From Thermoleophilales bacterium (GTDB lineage: Bacteria > Actinomycetota > Thermoleophilia > Solirubrobacterales > 70-9), in the NCBI GenBank assembly GCA_020636895.1, contig JACJWZ010000002.1, positions 992,001-1,056,000 on the forward strand: 64,000 bases of DNA. The letters are read 5' to 3'. The position numbers were made by a program, and so were the translations under genes. Shown here in pieces: positions 1 to 8,459 of this stretch. The number at the start of each line of letters is the position of its first letter. Positions within the stretch are counted from its first letter, which is position 1. Below the pieces are notes generated by a model. That model had not been told where the DNA came from. It did not search any database and saw nothing but the letters and a program-made list of their open reading frames with translations.

Positions 1-645
1 CGCGCGCGGCTCTACTTCGTCTGCGACGCGACCCCCGCGCTCCACGATCCCGAGCTCCTGCTCGACCGGGCGCTCTGCGGCGGCGTCGACATCGTCCAGC
101 TCCGCGACCACGACGCCTCCGACGACGCGCTCCTCGCCGCGGCACCCATCTTCCGCGCCGCGGCCGACCGCCACGACGCGCTCTTCATCCTCAACGACCG
201 CCCCGACCTCGTCGCCGCGGCGAAAGCCGACGGCGTCCACGTCGGCCAGGACGACACCCCCGTCGCCGCGGCCCGCGCCGCGGCCGGCGAGGACGCGATC
301 GTCGGCCTCTCCAGCCACAGGCCCGAGCAGCTCGCCGCCGCGCTCGCCGCCGACGGGCCCTCCCGTCCGGACTACATCAGCATCGGCCCGGTCTGGGCGA
401 CGCCGACGAAGCCCGGCCGCCCCGCCGCGGGCCTCGACTACGTGCGCCACGCGGCCGCCCACGCCGGTGATCTCCCCTGGTTCGCGATCGGCGGCATCGA
501 CGCCACCAACATCGGCGAGGTCGCGGCGGCGGGAGCCTCCCGCGTCGTCGTCGTCCGCGCCCTGCGCGACGTGAGCGATCCCCAGGGGGCGGCCCGCGGG
601 CTCCTCGCCGCGCTCAGCTCTCCGGCCGGAGCCGCAGCGCCGTGA
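1..645 (+). CDS. thiE: Thiamine-phosphate synthase, 5' end outside window
   Basis: The reading frame is open from base 1, so the gene begins upstream; 214 residues are visible, close to the full family length. ThiE joins HMP-pyrophosphate and thiazole phosphate to give thiamine phosphate in the cytoplasm. Visible motifs are LNDRPDLVAAAKADGVHVGQ (the conserved N-D-R and D-G-V-H-x-G-Q substrate segments), GPVWATPTKPG (phosphate loop) and FAIGGI (C-terminal phosphate-binding strand of the TIM barrel). Its product is the precursor of ThDP, the cofactor of the E1 enzyme encoded from 4756 and of the decarboxylase at 23333. The stop overlaps the next start (GTGA). Family assignment is secure. Confidence 0.93.
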   Translation, partial: RARLYFVCDATPALHDPELLLDRALCGGVDIVQLRDHDASDDALLAAAPIFRAAADRHDALFILNDRPDLVAAAKADGVHVGQDDTPVAAARAAAGEDAIVGLSSHRPEQLAAALAADGPSRPDYISIGPVWATPTKPGRPAAGLDYVRHAAAHAGDLPWFAIGGIDATNIGEVAAAGASRVVVVRALRDVSDPQGAARGLLAALSSPAGAAAP

Positions 646-1301
646 GCAGCCGCGACCGCAAGCGCGCGGCTCGGCGCAAGCGCAAGGACCGGCGCACCGG
701 TGAGGGCCCCTATTCCCCCGCGGCCGCCGAGGCGGAGGCGGAGGCGCTCGCCGAGGCACATCCGGAGGCCGCTCACGCAACGCCCGCCGGTAACGGCCGG
801 CCCGAGACCGTCGAGGACGTCGCCGCCGAGGCCGAGCGCCGCGGCATCCCGCGCTCGGAGGTTCGCAACGAGCGTGCCAGGGACGAGCTCGAGCCGCTGG
901 AGAAGGGGGAGCGGCCGACGGTGGTCACGATCGGTGCGCTGATCTCGCTGGCGATCGCCCTCAGCATCCTCATCGCCTATGCGGCCGGGGTGAAGGTCGA
1001 CGTCGAGCACAGCAACGTCGACGAGCGCCCCAACGCCTTCCAGGTCTTCCCACCGGCCATCCTCTTCCTGGTCATGGCCTGGGGTATGTGGGGTGCGCGC
1101 TACTGGGCCGTGCTCGGCTTCCAGGCGATCATGGCGATCATCATGATCGGTGCCTTCCTGACGCTGATCGCAGCGACGACGATCTTCGAGGCGGTATCCG
1201 CCGCGGCGATCCTGATCGGGACCGGCACGCTCTTCTGGTTCACCGTCAAGGCGCTGGCCCGGATCCAGATGCCCACCCCGCGCGAGCCCGGCGGCTCGTG
1301 A
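642..1301 (+). CDS. Conserved four-helix membrane protein, function unknown
   Basis: 219 residues, GTG start overlapping the thiE stop by 4 bases, so probably translationally coupled. The first 90 residues are soluble and charged: a basic start (SSRDRKRAARRKRKDRR), then Ala/Glu-rich sequence. Roughly residues 93-113, 135-150, 153-175 and 180-203 are hydrophobic and form about four membrane segments. I recognise no catalytic motif. Coupling to thiE suggests co-transcription but not a function. Confidence 0.75.
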   Translation: MSSRDRKRAARRKRKDRRTGEGPYSPAAAEAEAEALAEAHPEAAHATPAGNGRPETVEDVAAEAERRGIPRSEVRNERARDELEPLEKGERPTVVTIGALISLAIALSILIAYAAGVKVDVEHSNVDERPNAFQVFPPAILFLVMAWGMWGARYWAVLGFQAIMAIIMIGAFLTLIAATTIFEAVSAAAILIGTGTLFWFTVKALARIQMPTPREPGGS

Positions 1302-1329
1302 CCGACGCGCACCCGCTCCACCCGCTCGT

Positions 1330-1363
1330 TTGACGCCCCCGATCCTTAGGTAGAGTCGAGCGC
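1330..1363 (+). promoter_or_regulatory. Leaderless promoter of lpdA
   Basis: TTGACG at 1330-1335 and TAGAGT at 1351-1356, spacing 15. Only 7 nt separate the -10 from the ATG at 1364, so the transcript would start at or next to the start codon. No Shine-Dalgarno sequence precedes it. Confidence 0.55.
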
Positions 1364-2734
1364 ATGGCTGATACCTATGACGTGATCGTGATCGGGACGG
1401 GTCCCGGGGGCTACGTGGCGGCGATTCGCGCCGCCCAGCTCGGGCTGAAGACGGCGGTTGTCGAGCGCGACGACGTGGTCGGCGGTCGCTGCCTCAACTA
1501 CGCCTGCATCCCGGCCAAGACGCTGCTGCGCGCGGCAGAGCTCCTTGACGAGGCCAAGAACGGCGCCGAGCAGGGCGTGATCGCCAAGGACGTCTCGATC
1601 GACTTCCCGAAGCTGCACGAGCGTCGCGAGTCGGTCCGAAAGACCCTCACCGGCGGCGTCGCGGGCCTGTTCAAGAAGAACAAGATCGACCTCATCGAGG
1701 GCGAGGGATCGCTGACCGAGGGCGGCGACGTCAAGGTCGGCGACACCGTCTACGAGACCAAGAACGTGATCCTCGCAACGGGCTCCGTCGCGCTGCCGAT
1801 CCCCGGCACCGAGTTCGGCGACCGCGTGCTCGACACCTGGGGCGCATGGTCGCTGCCAGAGCTCCCGAAGAGCATCGCCGTCGTCGGCGCCGGCGCCTCC
1901 GGCTCGGAGATCGCCTCCGCCTACATCCGCTTCGGCGCCGAGGTGAAGCTGATCGAGATGCTTGACCAGATCCTCCCCGCCGAGGACAAGGACGTCGTCC
2001 GCGTCGTCGAGCGCACCTTCAAGAAGCAGGGGATCGAGGTCCTGACCGGCGCCAAGGTCGAGGACGTCACCCCCGGCGACGGCTCCGTCAAGTTCAAGGC
2101 CGGTGGAGCCGACCACGAGGTCGACTACCTGATCATCGCCGGCGGGCGCGGCCCCGACGTCGAGGCGCTCAACCTCGAGGCGGCGGGCGTCAAGATCGGC
2201 GACAACGGCAAGATCGACGTCGACGGCGGCCAGCAGACCTCCACCGAGAGCATCTACGCGATCGGCGACATCACCCCAGGCCCGGCGCTCGCGCACAAGG
2301 CGATGGAGGAGGGGATCGTCGCCGCCGAGAAGATCGCGGGCCAGAAGGTCCACGCGATCGACCTCGACTCGATCGCCGGCGCCACCTTCTGCCATCCGCA
2401 GGTCGCCAGCGTCGGCCTCACCGAGGCCCAGGCCAAGGAGGCCGGCCATGAGATCAAGACCAGCAAGTTCAAGCTGGGAGGGGTCGGCGCGGGCGCGGTG
2501 TACGACGATCGCGACGGCATGGTCAAGCTCGTCGTCGACTCCAAGTACGGGGAGATCCTCGGCGCTCACATCGTCGGCAACCGGGCCTGCGACATGATCG
2601 CCGAGCTCGTCGCCGTCAAGGACCTCGAGGGCGGCTACCAGGAGCTGACGCGGATCATCCACCCGCATCCGACGATCTCCGAGGCGATCCCCGAGGCCGC
2701 GCGCGCCGTCGACGGCTGGGCGACGCACGCCTAG
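1364..2734 (+). CDS. lpdA: Dihydrolipoyl dehydrogenase (E3)
   Basis: 456 residues, the normal E3 length. It reoxidises dihydrolipoyl groups of 2-oxoacid dehydrogenase complexes with NAD+. Seen: N-terminal FAD dinucleotide motif GTGPGG (11-16), redox-active cysteines C43 and C48 in GRCLNYACIPAK, the second dinucleotide motif VVGAGASGSEIA, AIGDIT of the FAD site, and the C-terminal HPHPTISEA with the catalytic His435-Glu440 pair donated to the partner subunit. The segment around the disulfide reads GGRCLNYACIPAK rather than the common GGTCLNVGCIPSK, a mild variant. It sits 2 kb upstream of pdhA and likely serves that complex. Leaderless start. Confidence 0.95.
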   Translation: MADTYDVIVIGTGPGGYVAAIRAAQLGLKTAVVERDDVVGGRCLNYACIPAKTLLRAAELLDEAKNGAEQGVIAKDVSIDFPKLHERRESVRKTLTGGVAGLFKKNKIDLIEGEGSLTEGGDVKVGDTVYETKNVILATGSVALPIPGTEFGDRVLDTWGAWSLPELPKSIAVVGAGASGSEIASAYIRFGAEVKLIEMLDQILPAEDKDVVRVVERTFKKQGIEVLTGAKVEDVTPGDGSVKFKAGGADHEVDYLIIAGGRGPDVEALNLEAAGVKIGDNGKIDVDGGQQTSTESIYAIGDITPGPALAHKAMEEGIVAAEKIAGQKVHAIDLDSIAGATFCHPQVASVGLTEAQAKEAGHEIKTSKFKLGGVGAGAVYDDRDGMVKLVVDSKYGEILGAHIVGNRACDMIAELVAVKDLEGGYQELTRIIHPHPTISEAIPEAARAVDGWATHA

Positions 2735-2755
2735 CCGTCGGTCCGGAGGGACCGG

Positions 2756-3427
2756 ATGAGCACGCCGGACCCGATCGAGATCGAGGTCGTGACCGTCGGC
2801 GGCGACGTCGGAGCGCGCGCCGAGTACGACGAACCGCGGCTCGCGACCTTCTACTTCGACCTCGGCTCCCCCTTCTCGTACCTGAGCGCCGAGCGCATCA
2901 GCCGGCTGTTCAGCGACGCCGAGATCGAGCAGCCGGAATGGCAGCCGGTCCTGCTCGGCGGCCTGTTCGCGCGCTTCGATCGCGGCTCGTGGTCGCAGAC
3001 GGACATGCGCGCGGCCGGGATGGCCGAGGTCGAGCGCCGCGCCGCCGCCTACGGCCTGATGCCCGTCCGCTGGCCCGATCCCTGGCCCGGGAACTCGCTG
3101 CACGCGATGCGCGTCGCGACGTACGCGAAATCGATTGGCCGCACGGTCTCATTCGCGCTCGCCGCCTTCCGCCAGGCCTTCGCCGGTGGCCGCGACCTGA
3201 CCGATCCCGACAACGTCGCGATCGCGGCCGCCGCCTGCGAGCTCCACCCCAACGCCATCGCCAAGGCTGCCGCGAGCGACGGAGTCAAGCGGCGCCTGCG
3301 CGAGGCGACCGACGCCGCCGGCGACCGCGGCGTCTTCGGCGTGCCGACGGTTGTCGTCGGCGACGAGGTCTTCTGGGGCGACGATCGCCTCGAGGAGGCC
3401 GTCGCAGCCGCCGCGGCGGCGAGCTAG
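2756..3427 (+). CDS. DsbA-fold 2-hydroxychromene-2-carboxylate isomerase-like protein
   Basis: 223 residues. The segment TFYFDLGSPFSYLSAERI (31-48) is the hallmark of the HCCA isomerase branch of the DsbA fold, with Ser39 in the place of the reactive residue and no CXXC motif. The C-terminal GVPTVVVGDEVFWGDDRL matches the cis-Pro loop (GVPT) and the conserved WG-D-RL end. These proteins act as glutathione-type isomerases or thiol transferases on small molecules; the substrate cannot be read from sequence. The start has a good GGAGGG site 8 nt upstream and lies 21 bp after lpdA, so an lpdA operon is likely. Confidence 0.82.
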   Translation: MSTPDPIEIEVVTVGGDVGARAEYDEPRLATFYFDLGSPFSYLSAERISRLFSDAEIEQPEWQPVLLGGLFARFDRGSWSQTDMRAAGMAEVERRAAAYGLMPVRWPDPWPGNSLHAMRVATYAKSIGRTVSFALAAFRQAFAGGRDLTDPDNVAIAAAACELHPNAIAKAAASDGVKRRLREATDAAGDRGVFGVPTVVVGDEVFWGDDRLEEAVAAAAAAS

Positions 3428-3448
3428 GTGGGCGTTCGTCGTACGCGG

Positions 3449-3928
3449 CTAGAGAGCGGCCGTGACGGCGGGGACGCGCGCGTCTCCGCCGCCGTCGTCC
3501 TCGGCGTCCTGGGCGGAGTTGGCGAAGCTGAGAACGAGGGCGATGATCCCCGTGCCGAAGATGATCCAGGGCCAGTCGAGCACCGGCGCCCGCGAGTTCT
3601 GCATGCGCAACACGATCGCCCGGCCGCCGAGCATCAGCAGGAACGGGATCAACGGCGCGCCGACCACGAAGCCGACCGCCTCGCCGGCCGGGTAGTCGCG
3701 GTTCAGCGCCGCCCCGAGCGCGACCAGGCAGGCGAGCCCGATCAGAATGCCGCCGACGACGAGCGCCCAGATGGGACCGGTCCCCTCGGGCGCCGGCGGC
3801 AGCGGTGGTGAGCCAGGCCTCCCAGGGTGGACCGGCCCACCCGGCCCGCGCTGTGGAGGAGGAGGCGGCGGGGGCGGTGCCTGGCCCGAGGGTGGTGGTG
3901 GCGGCGGGGGCGGGGGCTGCTGCGTCAT
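3449..3928 (-). CDS. Proline-rich small membrane protein
   Basis: 159 residues. The first 48 residues are a Pro/Gly tail (MTQQPPPPPPPPPSGQ and onward), typical of actinobacterial cell-envelope proteins with a disordered cytoplasmic N-terminus. Three hydrophobic segments follow at about 53-73, 84-104 and 119-137. The product is unknown. It is convergent with the preceding gene. A TAGGTT hexamer on the minus strand (3938-3943) lies 9 nt before the ATG. Confidence 0.7.
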   Translation of the reverse strand: MTQQPPPPPPPPPSGQAPPPPPPPPQRGPGGPVHPGRPGSPPLPPAPEGTGPIWALVVGGILIGLACLVALGAALNRDYPAGEAVGFVVGAPLIPFLLMLGGRAIVLRMQNSRAPVLDWPWIIFGTGIIALVLSFANSAQDAEDDGGGDARVPAVTAAL

Positions 3929-3983
3929 GCCACGCGCAACCTAGCCGCGCCGCTCGCTCGCGGCCAGTCAGAATTCTGGACCC

Positions 3984-4643
3984 ATGAGCCCTCGGCCCGA
4001 CCGTCCCCGCCACCGCGTCAGCCGCGTCCCCGATCGTGCCCGCTACGACGCCGAGACCGTCCACGCGGTCCTCGACGCGGCGACCGTCTGCCACGTCGGC
4101 GTCGTCGACGACCGCGACTTCCCGGTCGTGATCCCGGTGCTCCACGCCCGGGTCGGCGACACCCTCTACCTGCACGGCTCCTCGGCCAGCCGTCTCTTCC
4201 GGACCGCCGGCCGCACGGAGGTCTGCGTCACCGCGACGCTCGTCGACGGGCTCGTCTTCGCCCGCGCCGTCTTCCACAACTCCGTCAACTACCGCTCGGC
4301 GGTCCTCTTCGGCCACCCCGAGCCGGTCACCGAGGAGGAAGTCAAGCGCGAGGCGCTGCGCGCGTTCACCGACAAGCTGATGCCCGGCCGCTGGGACGAC
4401 TCCCGCGAGCCGACCGGCCAGGAGCTCAAGGCCACCGCCGTCCTGCGCATGGTGATCGACGAGGCGAGCGCGAAGGTCCGCACCGGCGGCCCCGTTGACG
4501 AGCCCGAGGACTACGAGCTGCCGCACTGGGCGGGCACGGTGCCGCTGCGCACGGTCGCCGGCGAGGCGATCCCCGACGAGCGGCTCACGGGGGGCATCGC
4601 CGAGCCGGACTACGTCGCCGAGCTCCGGGGCGAGCGCTCCTGA
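3984..4643 (+). CDS. Pyridoxamine 5'-phosphate oxidase-family flavin-binding protein
   Basis: 219 residues with the FMN-binding split-barrel pattern. AATVCHVGVVDDRDFPVVIP followed by LYLHGSSASRL is the first strand pair and phosphate-binding turn of the nitroimidazole-reductase (NimA-like) branch. RSAVLFGHPEPV and ELKATAVLRMVIDEASAKVR form the later barrel and the helix seen in this branch. Likely an F420- or FMN-dependent oxidoreductase on a small molecule; the substrate is unknown. It is not the PdxH biosynthetic enzyme, since the PdxH C-terminal signature is absent. Divergent from the membrane protein at 3449. Confidence 0.8.
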   Translation: MSPRPDRPRHRVSRVPDRARYDAETVHAVLDAATVCHVGVVDDRDFPVVIPVLHARVGDTLYLHGSSASRLFRTAGRTEVCVTATLVDGLVFARAVFHNSVNYRSAVLFGHPEPVTEEEVKREALRAFTDKLMPGRWDDSREPTGQELKATAVLRMVIDEASAKVRTGGPVDEPEDYELPHWAGTVPLRTVAGEAIPDERLTGGIAEPDYVAELRGERS

Positions 4644-4741
4644 CGCCGCCGCCGAGCCCCTTCCACCTCCTTTGGACAACCAACGCACCGCAAGTCCCGA
4701 ATCTCATCCACGGGGGCGTGTGTGCCCGGGTCGCGCTTGGG

Positions 4742-4755
4742 TATGGTGAGGACAC
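4742..4755 (+). promoter_or_regulatory. Leaderless -10 element of the pdh operon
   Basis: TATGGT at 4742-4747 is 8 nt before the TTG start at 4756. There is no Shine-Dalgarno match in this gap, which supports a leaderless mRNA for pdhA and makes TTG 4756 the preferred start. Confidence 0.5.
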
Positions 4756-6072
4756 TTGGCCGAGCAGCCTGAAACGAGCACCGTTCAGACCCCCGCCGGG
4801 GATCTCGAGAGCTCGCGCGGACGCTCGCTTCCCGACGCCGACACCTGTCGCGAGCTGCTCCGCCAGATGACGCTGATCCGGCGCTTCGAGGAGGAGGCCG
4901 GCCGCCAGTACCAGCGCGCCAAGGCAGGCGGCTTCCTGCACCTCGCGATCGGCGAGGAGGCGACGATCGTCGGCACCACCTCGGTGATGGAGCCCGAGGA
5001 CTACCTGATCGGCACCTACCGCACCCACGGCCACGCGATCGCCCGCGGGACCGACCCCAAGAACGTGATGGCCGAGATCTTCGGCCGCGAGGACGGGACC
5101 GCGCGGGGCCGTGGCGGCTCGATGCACATCTTCGACGGCGAGCGCCGCTTCATGGGCGGCTACGGGATCGTCGGCGGCAACCTCCCGATCGCCGCCGGCC
5201 TCGCGCTCGCCTCCGACCTCAAGGGGACCGACGAGGTCACGGTCTGCATGTTCGGCGACGGCGCCTCCAACACCGGGAACTTCGGCGAGACGATGAACCT
5301 GGCGGCGCTCTGGTCGCTGCCGATCGTCTTCCTCGTCGAGAACAACCTCTACGGGATGGGGACGGCGATCGAGCGCCACTCCGCCGTCACCGATCTCTCC
5401 CACAAGGCCGAGGGCATGGGCGTCCCCGGCGAGCGCGTCGACGGCATGGACGTGATCGCGATCCGCGAATGCGTCGCCGACCACCTGCGGATGGCCCGCG
5501 AGGACCGCCGCCCGACGCTGGTCGAGGCCTTCACCTACCGCTACCGCGGCCACTCCGCCGCCGATCCCGAGGTCTACCGGGACAAGCACGAGGTCGAGGA
5601 GTGGCGCCAGAAGGACCCGATCGAGAGCTTCGCCAAGCGGCTCGTCGACGAGGGCGTGGTCGCGGACGGCTTCCTCGAGGAGGTTCGCGCTCAGGTCGAG
5701 GAGCAGGTCGTCGAGGCGGCCGAGTTCGCCGACGCCTCCCCCGACCCGCCGCTCGACTCGCTCTACGACAACCTCTACGTGCTCCCCGAGGAGTCCGGCG
5801 GCTGGTACGCGGTCGACGAGCGCACCCCGGACCCGTTCCGCGGCGAGCGCGAGCGCGAGGCCGCCGAGCGCGATCGGGTCCGCGACCTGCACGAGGCCGG
5901 CGCCGCCTACGCGGAGGAGGGCGACGACGAGGGGCGGCCGGCGGACGAAGCGCAGGGCGGCGGAGCATCCGGCTCCCACTCGCGCGAGCAGGGACGCAGC
6001 GGGCACCCGCGCCACGATCAGCGTGACGAGGACGACGATCGCGGCGACGGCGAACCGGAGGACGCGATCTAG
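4756..6072 (+). CDS. pdhA: Pyruvate dehydrogenase E1 component, alpha subunit
   Basis: 438 residues. E1 alpha binds ThDP and decarboxylates pyruvate (or a branched 2-oxoacid), passing the acyl group to lipoyl-E2. The ThDP motif runs from GDGASNTGNFGE (167-178) to VENN (194-197); RYRGHSAADPEVYRD is the regulatory loop near the active site. Acetoin or branched-chain 2-oxoacid dehydrogenase alpha subunits share these motifs, so pyruvate is inferred from the full complex and housekeeping context. The core ends near residue 350; about 85 extra residues follow, rich in Glu, Asp, Arg and Gly (ending DRGDGEPEDAI), which typical E1 alpha chains lack. The stop abuts pdhB. Confidence 0.92.
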   Translation: MAEQPETSTVQTPAGDLESSRGRSLPDADTCRELLRQMTLIRRFEEEAGRQYQRAKAGGFLHLAIGEEATIVGTTSVMEPEDYLIGTYRTHGHAIARGTDPKNVMAEIFGREDGTARGRGGSMHIFDGERRFMGGYGIVGGNLPIAAGLALASDLKGTDEVTVCMFGDGASNTGNFGETMNLAALWSLPIVFLVENNLYGMGTAIERHSAVTDLSHKAEGMGVPGERVDGMDVIAIRECVADHLRMAREDRRPTLVEAFTYRYRGHSAADPEVYRDKHEVEEWRQKDPIESFAKRLVDEGVVADGFLEEVRAQVEEQVVEAAEFADASPDPPLDSLYDNLYVLPEESGGWYAVDERTPDPFRGEREREAAERDRVRDLHEAGAAYAEEGDDEGRPADEAQGGGASGSHSREQGRSGHPRHDQRDEDDDRGDGEPEDAI

Positions 6073-7071
6073 ATGGCCGGGACCACCTCGATGCGCATGC
6101 GCGAGGCGCTCAACGCGGCGCTCCGCGAGGAGATGCAGCGCGACGAGTCGGTCTTCCTCATGGGCGAGGACATCGGCGTCTTCGAGGGCGCGTTCAAGGT
6201 CACCGAGGGCCTGATGAAGGAGTTCGGCGAGGCGCGCGTCCGGGACACGCCGATCTCCGAGAACACGATCGTCGGCGCCGGCGTCGGCGCTGCGATGGCG
6301 GGCATGCGGCCCGTCGTCGAGCTGATGACCGTCAACTTCTCGCTGCTCGCCTTCGACCAGATCATCAACCACGCCGCCTCGATCCCCTACATGTTCAACG
6401 GGCAGGTCCGGGTCCCGCTGGTCGTGCGGATGCCGGGCGGCGGCGGCCACCAGCTCGGCCCCACCCACTCCCATTCCTTCGAGGCGATGTTCCTGCAGAT
6501 CCCCGGGATCCTCGTCGCCTGCCCCTCGACAGCCGCCGACGGCAAGGCGCTGCTGAAGAGCGCGATCCGAGACGACAACCCCGTGGTCTTCATCGAGCAC
6601 GAGACGCTCTACGGGATGCGCGGGGAGGTTCCCGACGACGAGGACGTAACGCTCCCCTTCGGCCACGCGGCGGTCCGGCGCGAGGGCGAGGACGTGACGA
6701 TCGTCGGCATCCTGAAGATGGCCCACGAGGCCGAGCGCGCGGCGAAGACTCTCTCGGAGGACCACGGGATCGAGGCCGACGTGATCGACCCGCGGACGCT
6801 GCGCCCGCTCGACCTCGACACGATCCTCGAGTCGGTGCGGAAGACGAACCGCGTCGTGATCGTCGAGGAGGGGTGGCCACACGGCGGCGTCGGCGCGAAC
6901 CTCGCGGCTCTGATCCAAGAGCAGGCGTTCGACTACCTCGACGCGCCGATCCAGCGCGTCACCGGCGCCGACGTCCCGATGCCGTACTCCAAGCGCCTCG
7001 AGCAGAGCGCCATCCCCCACCCCGAGCACATCGTCAGCGCCGTGCTCGAGACGACCGCGGGCGCGAAGTAG
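6073..7071 (+). CDS. pdhB: Pyruvate dehydrogenase E1 component, beta subunit
   Basis: 332 residues, standard length. The ATG follows the pdhA TAG with no gap, so the two subunits are tightly coupled, as expected for the alpha2beta2 E1. Motifs: FLMGEDIGVFEGAFKVTEGL near the N-terminus (ThDP pyrimidine-domain glutamate), RMPGGGGHQLGPTHSHSFEA in the centre, and VVIVEEGWPHGGVGA with QRVTGADVPMPYS in the C-terminal transketolase-like domain that contacts E2. Product and partner are clear; substrate choice between pyruvate and branched 2-oxoacids rests on context. Confidence 0.93.
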   Translation: MAGTTSMRMREALNAALREEMQRDESVFLMGEDIGVFEGAFKVTEGLMKEFGEARVRDTPISENTIVGAGVGAAMAGMRPVVELMTVNFSLLAFDQIINHAASIPYMFNGQVRVPLVVRMPGGGGHQLGPTHSHSFEAMFLQIPGILVACPSTAADGKALLKSAIRDDNPVVFIEHETLYGMRGEVPDDEDVTLPFGHAAVRREGEDVTIVGILKMAHEAERAAKTLSEDHGIEADVIDPRTLRPLDLDTILESVRKTNRVVIVEEGWPHGGVGANLAALIQEQAFDYLDAPIQRVTGADVPMPYSKRLEQSAIPHPEHIVSAVLETTAGAK

Positions 7072-7100
7072 GACAGCGGGGTGAGCGAGGTGAGCACCTA

Positions 7101-8459
7101 GTGGCCGAGATCGTCATGCCCCGCCTCTCCGACTCGATGGAGGAGGGGACGATCCTCGCCTGGATGAAGGCGGTCGGTGACGAGGTGGCGGTCGGTGACG
7201 AGCTCGTCGAGATCGAGACCGACAAGGCGAACATGGTCTACGAGTCCGACGTCGCCGGGACGCTGACCGAGATCATCGCCGAGGAGGGAGCCACGCTTCC
7301 GATCGGAGAGGTGATCGCGAAGGTCGGCGACGCGAGCGAGGTGTCGTCGGGCGGGTCCGAGAACGGGGCTGGGGCGAAGCCCGAGGAGGAGCCCGCCGGT
7401 GGAGGCGACGGGACCGACGCAGCCGACGCGAAGTCCGAGTCGGCGGACCAACCCGTTGAACGTCCCGGAGTAGGCGCTCCAGCGCCCGACGAGGGACGTT
7501 CGACGCAGGCTGAGCCGACATCGACCGGCGGCGAGCGCATCAAGGCCTCCCCGATCGCGCGGCGGATCGCCGCCGACCGCGGCGTTGACCTCGCCTCGCT
7601 GAGGGGATCCGGGCCCGGCGGACGGATCATCAAGCGCGACGTCGAGGAGGCGCCCGCGGGTGGATCCGCTCCCGCAGCGACCGAGCCCGCGGCCACCGCC
7701 GAAACCCCCGCCGCCCCGGTCAAGGCAGCGCCGACCCCCGGCGCCTCAGAGAAGCCGGAGACCGCGCGCGGCACGACCGAGGCCGTCGAGCTGACGAAGC
7801 TGCAGCAGACGGTGGCGCGGCGCATGGCCGAGTCGAAGGCGACGGCGCCGCACTTCTACCTGACGACCGAGGTGGACATGAGCCGCGCCGTCGAGGCGCG
7901 CAAGCGGATCAAGGCGGCCGCCGGCGAGGGCGACGTCGTCCCGTCCTTCAACGACATGGTCGTCAAGGCCTGCGCGATCGCGCTGCGCGAGTTCCCGCGC
8001 GCGAATGGCGCCTACAAAGACGGTCGCGTCGAGGAGTACTCACGGGTCAACGTCGGCGTCGCTGTCGCCGCGCAGGACGCGCTGGTCGTCCCCACCGTCT
8101 TCGATGCCGACACGAAGGGCCTGCGCCAGATCGCCACCGAGACCCGCGCTCTGGCGGCTCGGGTGCGCGACGGATCGATCACTCCGCCGGAGCTGTCCGG
8201 TGGAACCTTCACCGTGTCCAACCTGGGTATGTACGGAGTGACCAGCTTCTCCGCAGTCATCAACCCGCCCCAGGCGGGCATCCTCGCGGTCGGTTCGATC
8301 GAGGAGGTTCCCGTCGTCCGCGACGGCGAGATCATGCCCGGCAGCAAGATGTCGGTGACGCTCGCCTGCGATCACCGGATCCTCTACGGCGCCGACGGCG
8401 CCGAGTTCCTCGCGCGGGTGCGCGACTTGTTGACGGAACCCGTGTTCCTAGCTCTGTGA
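7101..8459 (+). CDS. pdhC: Dihydrolipoyl acetyltransferase (E2)
   Basis: 452 residues from the GTG at 7101, chosen because the lipoyl domain begins at once (MAEIVMPRLSDSMEEG). Domains in order: one lipoyl domain (1-78) with Lys42 in ETDKANMVYESD as the lipoylation site; an acidic Ala/Pro/Glu linker; a peripheral-subunit-binding domain (about 150-187) with ASPIARRIAADRGVDLASL and GPGGRIIKRDV; a second Ala/Pro linker; and the catalytic domain (about 230-452) ending with D424-H425-R426 in DHRILYGADGAEF. It needs LipA and LipB, encoded at 50043 and 9488. A start further upstream in the same frame would overlap pdhB with no lipoyl-domain homology. Confidence 0.95.
   Translation: MAEIVMPRLSDSMEEGTILAWMKAVGDEVAVGDELVEIETDKANMVYESDVAGTLTEIIAEEGATLPIGEVIAKVGDASEVSSGGSENGAGAKPEEEPAGGGDGTDAADAKSESADQPVERPGVGAPAPDEGRSTQAEPTSTGGERIKASPIARRIAADRGVDLASLRGSGPGGRIIKRDVEEAPAGGSAPAATEPAATAETPAAPVKAAPTPGASEKPETARGTTEAVELTKLQQTVARRMAESKATAPHFYLTTEVDMSRAVEARKRIKAAAGEGDVVPSFNDMVVKACAIALREFPRANGAYKDGRVEEYSRVNVGVAVAAQDALVVPTVFDADTKGLRQIATETRALAARVRDGSITPPELSGGTFTVSNLGMYGVTSFSAVINPPQAGILAVGSIEEVPVVRDGEIMPGSKMSVTLACDHRILYGADGAEFLARVRDLLTEPVFLAL

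Noticed and set aside
1..645. ThDP riboswitch near thiE
   Set aside because: The gene start lies outside the window, and no THI-box-like sequence was recognised in what is visible.
4585..7029. Very long minus-strand open frame (over 800 codons) opposite the pdh genes
   Set aside because: It is antisense to pdhA and pdhB, whose motifs are certain. Its product is rich in Val, Asp, Arg and His in a pattern produced by reading GC-rich genes backwards.
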